From contig CAZXCK010000088.1 of NCBI GenBank assembly GCA_964639225.1, positions 1 to 18,374 of the forward strand: 18,374 nucleotides of DNA. The letters are read 5' to 3'. This DNA is from CAZXCK01 sp964639225. GTDB taxonomy: Bacteria > Chloroflexota > Anaerolineae > Aggregatilineales > Phototrophicaceae. Positions 14,767 through 18,374 of the stretch are shown piece by piece (position 1 is the stretch's first letter; the number at the start of each line of letters is the position of its first letter). A program made the translations under genes and the position numbers. The notes beneath the pieces are model-generated. The model saw only the letters and a list, made by a program, of their open reading frames with translations, was not told the origin of the DNA and did no database searches.

Positions 14767-16044
14767 ATGGAAGGAGCCAGTCCACCAGGAGTCAAGAGCA
14801 TGAACTTTCACCAGGCGAAAGCCGCTTTGATGGATGGTTACACCCGTGCCGGTCTGGAGATCGTACACCGGGCCGACACCGAATTTGTCGTCAGCTACAA
14901 CGGCATACCGTTCGTCGTCACCGGCGACGACATCGACGACTACGCGAGCTGCTCCAATGTGCGCACACGCGGCGAGGCCAGACCGGTCGAGTGTAGTCTG
15001 GTATCGCCGGACTACCGCGAGCATGTTGTACATCCCCTGGACCCCATCCGCTGGCGTTACCTGCCGCCGCTGGAACTGGGCTTCGTCTTCGGCGATCCCG
15101 AAGGCGACGAGATGTACGCCACCGTCGGCGCGGCCTCGACAGCCTTCGTCAACTTCTTCCGCTTCGACCCGATGTATCTGTCCATCTGCCTGGAACGCAT
15201 GGCGCGCGCCCCGGTCAGCGAGCGCCCGCTGGACATCCGCGAGGGTTTCTACCGCCCGCCGACCATCCGCGTGCATCGTATGGGGCAGCCATCGACAGCG
15301 GCGGCGCTGCGCATGTCGTCGCAGATCATCGACTACTGCCTGTTTGAGCTGTCGTACCTCAAGCATCTGCCGGTGGGGCTGGCGTCGGAGTGGCCGGCGC
15401 GTCGCCGCCTGCAGGACGATGGCTTCAAGTTCGGCCCGGAATTCGAAGGCAACACGCTGCCCATGCCCCCGGCCAGCTTCAACGCCGATGTTATCCAGTT
15501 TTACCAGCTTGGCAGCAGCAGCCGGATTCCCGTGCTGCAATTCTGGGGCTTCTACCAGGTGCTGGAATATTACTTCGTGCGCGTCAGCGACGAGTCGCTG
15601 CACCGTGATCTGGCCAACCGCCTCAAAGACCCGCGTTTCAAACCGACGCCGACGCAGCTCAGCCGGTTGGTGCAGGATGTCGTCGATCATATGGACGTGA
15701 TGGACAAAACGCAGATGCTGCTCAACGTGCTTGAGCGTTACGTGGACCCCGACGACGTGATCGAGTTCATCCAGGCTTACCAGGACTACCTGGACGACGA
15801 GCTTTACACGCGGCGGCGGCGCGTATTCGGTGAGGATATCCAGGTGCGGCTGGACCCCGACACCGTGCTTGAGATGGTCGCCCGCACGGTGATGGCGCTG
15901 CGGCAGGCGATGGTCTACTCGCCGGACCGCTTCTCGCGGACGGCGCGCGGCGTCTCGTTTGACCAGCTCACCGACTTCGTGCGGCTGGAGATTCCGCTGC
16001 TCAAGTTCCTGGCGGAGCGGGTGATTATCGGGTCGGCCTCATGA
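14767..16044 (+). CDS. Uncharacterised protein with C-terminal HEPN-like segment
   Basis: I do not recognise the N-terminal half of this 425-residue protein. The C-terminal half resembles a widespread family of hypothetical proteins: an aromatic helix QFWGFYQVLEYYF (258-270), then a DPRF segment, a long helical stretch, and a final ALRQAMVYS ... LEIPLLKFLAERVII. In relatives, as I recall them, the last segment reads IRNxIVHS with the HEPN-type R-x4-6-H RNase motif. Here the arginine is kept (R379) but the histidine position is Y384. No membrane segment is visible. Two starts are possible: ATG 14767 (AAGGA 8 bases upstream) and ATG 14800 (AGGAG 8 bases upstream, product MNFHQAK). The latter is at least as good. 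The stop overlaps the addA start as ATGA, so it is translationally coupled between the two subunits of the helicase-nuclease. Function unknown. Confidence 0.85.
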   Translation: MEGASPPGVKSMNFHQAKAALMDGYTRAGLEIVHRADTEFVVSYNGIPFVVTGDDIDDYASCSNVRTRGEARPVECSLVSPDYREHVVHPLDPIRWRYLPPLELGFVFGDPEGDEMYATVGAASTAFVNFFRFDPMYLSICLERMARAPVSERPLDIREGFYRPPTIRVHRMGQPSTAAALRMSSQIIDYCLFELSYLKHLPVGLASEWPARRRLQDDGFKFGPEFEGNTLPMPPASFNADVIQFYQLGSSSRIPVLQFWGFYQVLEYYFVRVSDESLHRDLANRLKDPRFKPTPTQLSRLVQDVVDHMDVMDKTQMLLNVLERYVDPDDVIEFIQAYQDYLDDELYTRRRRVFGEDIQVRLDPDTVLEMVARTVMALRQAMVYSPDRFSRTARGVSFDQLTDFVRLEIPLLKFLAERVIIGSAS

Positions 16045-18374
16045 CGGCAGGCGTCACAACGTCAGGCTTCACGCCCGACCAGGAACGGGCCGTCCGCATC
16101 ACCGACCGCAACCTGATCGTCAACGCAGGGGCGGGTTCCGGCAAGACGCGCGTGCTGGTCGAGCGTTATCTGGCGCTGCTGGCCAAGAATCCCGACTGGC
16201 CGCTCAACGCGCTGGTCGCCATCACCTTTACGCGCAAGGCTGCCGGTGAGATGCGCGACCGCGTCCGCCGCGAACTCGAAGCGCGACTGGCCACCACCGC
16301 CGGTACACCGGAGTCTGAACGCTGGGCGGCGCTGCTGGCCCAGGTGGATAGCGCCCGCATCGACACCATTCACGGCCTGTGCGCGGCGGTTCTGCGGGCC
16401 AACGCCGCCGAAGCCGGCATCGACCCGGAGTTCGCCGTGCTCGACGAAGCCGAAGCGCCGGTGCTGCTGGCCGATGTCATCGACGCTGAACTGGCGCGCA
16501 TCGCCGCCGAGGGGCACCCGGCACTGGCCCTGTTCGCCGAATACCCCGCCGCCGACATCCGCGCCGTACTCGAGGATCGGGCGCTGCTGGCCGAATGCCC
16601 CGATCTGCCGCCGGACGTCGATCTGCTGGTGGCTTGGCAGCAGGCATGGCTCGACCAGTGCCGTACCGCCGCTGATGATCTGCTGGCCGGGGTCGATGAG
16701 TCGCTGGTTGGCGCGATCATGGCGGCGCTGCCGCCTGACGATAAACTGGCCGACAACTGGCGCATCTGCCACCGCTGCCTTGAAGGGCTGCGAACCGGTG
16801 CGGTCCATCCGGCGCTGCTGGACCTGGCCGCCATCAACCTGAGTGGCAAAGGCAAAAAAGCGAACTGGTCCGACGAATCGCTGCTCGAAGATGCCCGCGT
16901 CGCCCTCAAAGTTATTCGGGACAAGGCTAAGGACGCGGTTGAGGCCATCGGTGCGGGCGCGCCCGCCGACAACCCGCTGGACCAGCGCGCCGCCGAACTG
17001 ATTCCGCTGTGGGTGGCGCTGATCCGGCGCGTGCGCGCTGCCTACCAGCACGAGAAAGACCGCCGCGACGCCCTCGACTTCGACGACCTGGAACGCCTGA
17101 CCAGTGACCTGCTCGACCGGCACGTGCATGTACGGGCGCGCTATCGCGGCGTCGAGTTTCGCCATCTGCTGGTGGACGAATTCCAGGATACCAACGCGGC
17201 TCAGTGGCGTATCGTGCAGGGGCTGGCCGGGCTGGAACGCCCCGGCTCGCTGTTTGTCGTCGGCGACCCCAAGCAGAGCATTTACGCCTTTCGCGGCGCG
17301 GATGTGAGCGTGTTCGGCGCGGTCCGCGACCAGATCACCGGCAGCGGCGGCCTGGAGATTCCGTTGGCGACGTCGTTCCGCACCCACGCGCCGCTGGTGG
17401 CGTTTTTCAATAGGCTGTTTGGGCGGCTGCTGGTGCGCGACGAACGGAGTCCGGTGGCGGCTTACCAGGTCGAGTTAGGCGACGAACTGGTGGCGCACCG
17501 TGTCGACGCGCCCCACGAAAGCCCGCACGTCGAGCTGCTGCTCATCGGCAAGAACGCCGCCAACGTCGACGCCGACCTGAGCGCCGACGAGCGCCGCACC
17601 TGGGAATCCGCCGAGATCGCGGCGCGCCTGCGCGAACTGGTCGCGGCGGAGACGCTGATCCACGACCGGCACGCGGGCGGGCTGCGTCCGCTGACCTACG
17701 GCGACATCGCCGTGCTGTTCCAGTCACGCACCAAAATCGCCATCTACGAGACGGTGTTCAAGGCGGCGGGTCTGCCATTTGTGACCATCGCCGGGCAGGG
17801 CTATTACAGCCAGCAGGAAGTGTGGGATTTGCTCAACCTGCTGCACGCGGTCTATAACCCGGCGGACGATCTGGCGCTGGCGGCGGCGCTGCGCTCGCCG
17901 CTGTTCAACCTCAGCGATGACGCTTTGCTGGCGCTGCGCCTGCCCGCCGGTGACGCCCGCCGCACGTTGTGGGAATCGCTGGCCGAACCGCCGGATGACC
18001 TGCCCGCCGGCGAACGGTCGCCGGTGGCGTTCGCCTATAACTGCCTGGCGGACCTGCGCGAACTGGCCGGGCGCGTCACCATCGCCGAACTACTGCGCGA
18101 AGCCCTGGAACAGACCGGCTATCTGGCCGTGCTCTCCGGGCTGCCCAACGGCGCGCAGCGGCGCGGCAACGTCGAGAAGCTGCTGGACAAAGCACACAGC
18201 AGCGGCAGGGTGACGCTGGGCGCGTTCACCGCTTACCTGCGCGACCTGAGCGAGCGCGAAGTCCGCGAGGGCGAGGCGGTGGTCCAGGTCGAGGACGCCG
18301 TCAGCCTGATGAGCGTCCATGCCAGCAAGGGCTTAGAGTTCCCGCTGGTGGTGCTGGCCGATACGTCGTGGCAG
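16041..18374 (+). CDS. addA: AddA-like UvrD/Rep helicase-nuclease subunit (partial, runs off right edge)
   Basis: AddA is the motor 3'-5' helicase of the AddAB end-resection complex. The open frame continues to the last base: 778 residues are present with no stop. Seen in order: Q-motif FTPDQERAV (10-18), Walker A NAGAGSGKT (28-36, K35), motif Ia ITFTRKAAGEM, DTIHGLC, Walker B VDEFQDT (D379-E380), motif III GDPKQSIYAFRGAD (408-421), motif IV-region SFRTHAPL, and motif V VSLMSVHASKGLEF (754-767). All helicase motifs reached so far are intact. B. subtilis AddA is about 1230 residues, so motif VI and the C-terminal RecB-type nuclease should lie beyond the window. The ATG start overlaps the HEPN-like gene's stop (ATGA). 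Generic UvrD is less likely, given the motif spacing and the nearby addB. Confidence 0.93.
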   Translation, partial: MTAGVTTSGFTPDQERAVRITDRNLIVNAGAGSGKTRVLVERYLALLAKNPDWPLNALVAITFTRKAAGEMRDRVRRELEARLATTAGTPESERWAALLAQVDSARIDTIHGLCAAVLRANAAEAGIDPEFAVLDEAEAPVLLADVIDAELARIAAEGHPALALFAEYPAADIRAVLEDRALLAECPDLPPDVDLLVAWQQAWLDQCRTAADDLLAGVDESLVGAIMAALPPDDKLADNWRICHRCLEGLRTGAVHPALLDLAAINLSGKGKKANWSDESLLEDARVALKVIRDKAKDAVEAIGAGAPADNPLDQRAAELIPLWVALIRRVRAAYQHEKDRRDALDFDDLERLTSDLLDRHVHVRARYRGVEFRHLLVDEFQDTNAAQWRIVQGLAGLERPGSLFVVGDPKQSIYAFRGADVSVFGAVRDQITGSGGLEIPLATSFRTHAPLVAFFNRLFGRLLVRDERSPVAAYQVELGDELVAHRVDAPHESPHVELLLIGKNAANVDADLSADERRTWESAEIAARLRELVAAETLIHDRHAGGLRPLTYGDIAVLFQSRTKIAIYETVFKAAGLPFVTIAGQGYYSQQEVWDLLNLLHAVYNPADDLALAAALRSPLFNLSDDALLALRLPAGDARRTLWESLAEPPDDLPAGERSPVAFAYNCLADLRELAGRVTIAELLREALEQTGYLAVLSGLPNGAQRRGNVEKLLDKAHSSGRVTLGAFTAYLRDLSEREVREGEAVVQVEDAVSLMSVHASKGLEFPLVVLADTSWQ

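Noticed and set aside
14722..15690. 322-codon open frame on the minus strand
   Set aside because: Antisense to the HEPN-like gene, which has good ribosome binding sites and ATGA coupling to addA.
1..18374. CRISPR arrays, tRNA or rRNA genes, insertion sequences, long direct repeats
   Set aside because: Looked for on both strands by eye; no periodic repeats, cloverleaf-like sequence, transposase-like frame or flanking inverted repeats were found.
10050..18374. Whole plus-strand block as a recently acquired defence island
   Set aside because: Base composition and codon style look the same as in the glycogen genes, and there is no integrase, tRNA or repeat at the borders, so recent transfer is not supported.

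Overview
The window is GC-rich bacterial chromosome, coding almost end to end, with no RNA genes, insertion sequences, CRISPR arrays or gaps over 300 bases. The gene set fits a member of the Chloroflexota (Anaerolineae-like): glycogen synthase and ADP-glucose pyrophosphorylase in tandem, a GH57-type branching enzyme, a DUF3417-type alpha-glucan phosphorylase, a stand-alone CBM48 protein, cytosolic PAS kinases and many TTG/GTG starts. The phylum call is inference from gene content only; no marker gene is present.

Region 1 (1-8126) is a compact glycogen locus. On the minus strand lie glgP (83-2662, ending in a clear intrinsic terminator at the left edge), glgC (3323-4576) and glgA (4592-6058) as a two-gene operon with its own promoter, and a GH57/DUF1957 branching enzyme (6226-8049) with its own promoter. 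A single plus-strand gene (2940-3233), with its own promoter and terminator, encodes a 97-residue glycogen-binding (CBM48/AMPK-beta-like) domain. Together these supply ADP-glucose synthesis, chain elongation, branching, phosphorolysis and a possible glycogen-binding accessory protein.

Region 2 (8127-10694) is a signalling block. A receiver-only response regulator and a soluble PAS histidine kinase overlap by ATGA on the minus strand. A second, paralogous receiver protein with a long basic tail is divergently transcribed from the same 223-base control region. None of these proteins has a recognisable DNA-binding output domain.

Region 3 (10050-18374, plus strand) looks like one operon headed by that second receiver protein. 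It continues with a two-TM protein carrying a NERD-like domain whose catalytic residues are replaced, an AddB-like nuclease subunit with an intact RecB-type nuclease centre and four candidate Fe-S cysteines, a 425-residue protein with a C-terminal HEPN-like segment whose expected histidine is Tyr, and an AddA-like UvrD/Rep helicase that overlaps it by ATGA and runs off the right edge. AddA and AddB together make a double-strand-break resection and anti-phage helicase-nuclease. The less ordinary part of the window is how that pair is packaged: with a signalling protein, a membrane-anchored degenerate nuclease fold and a degenerate HEPN-like protein inserted between the two subunits.
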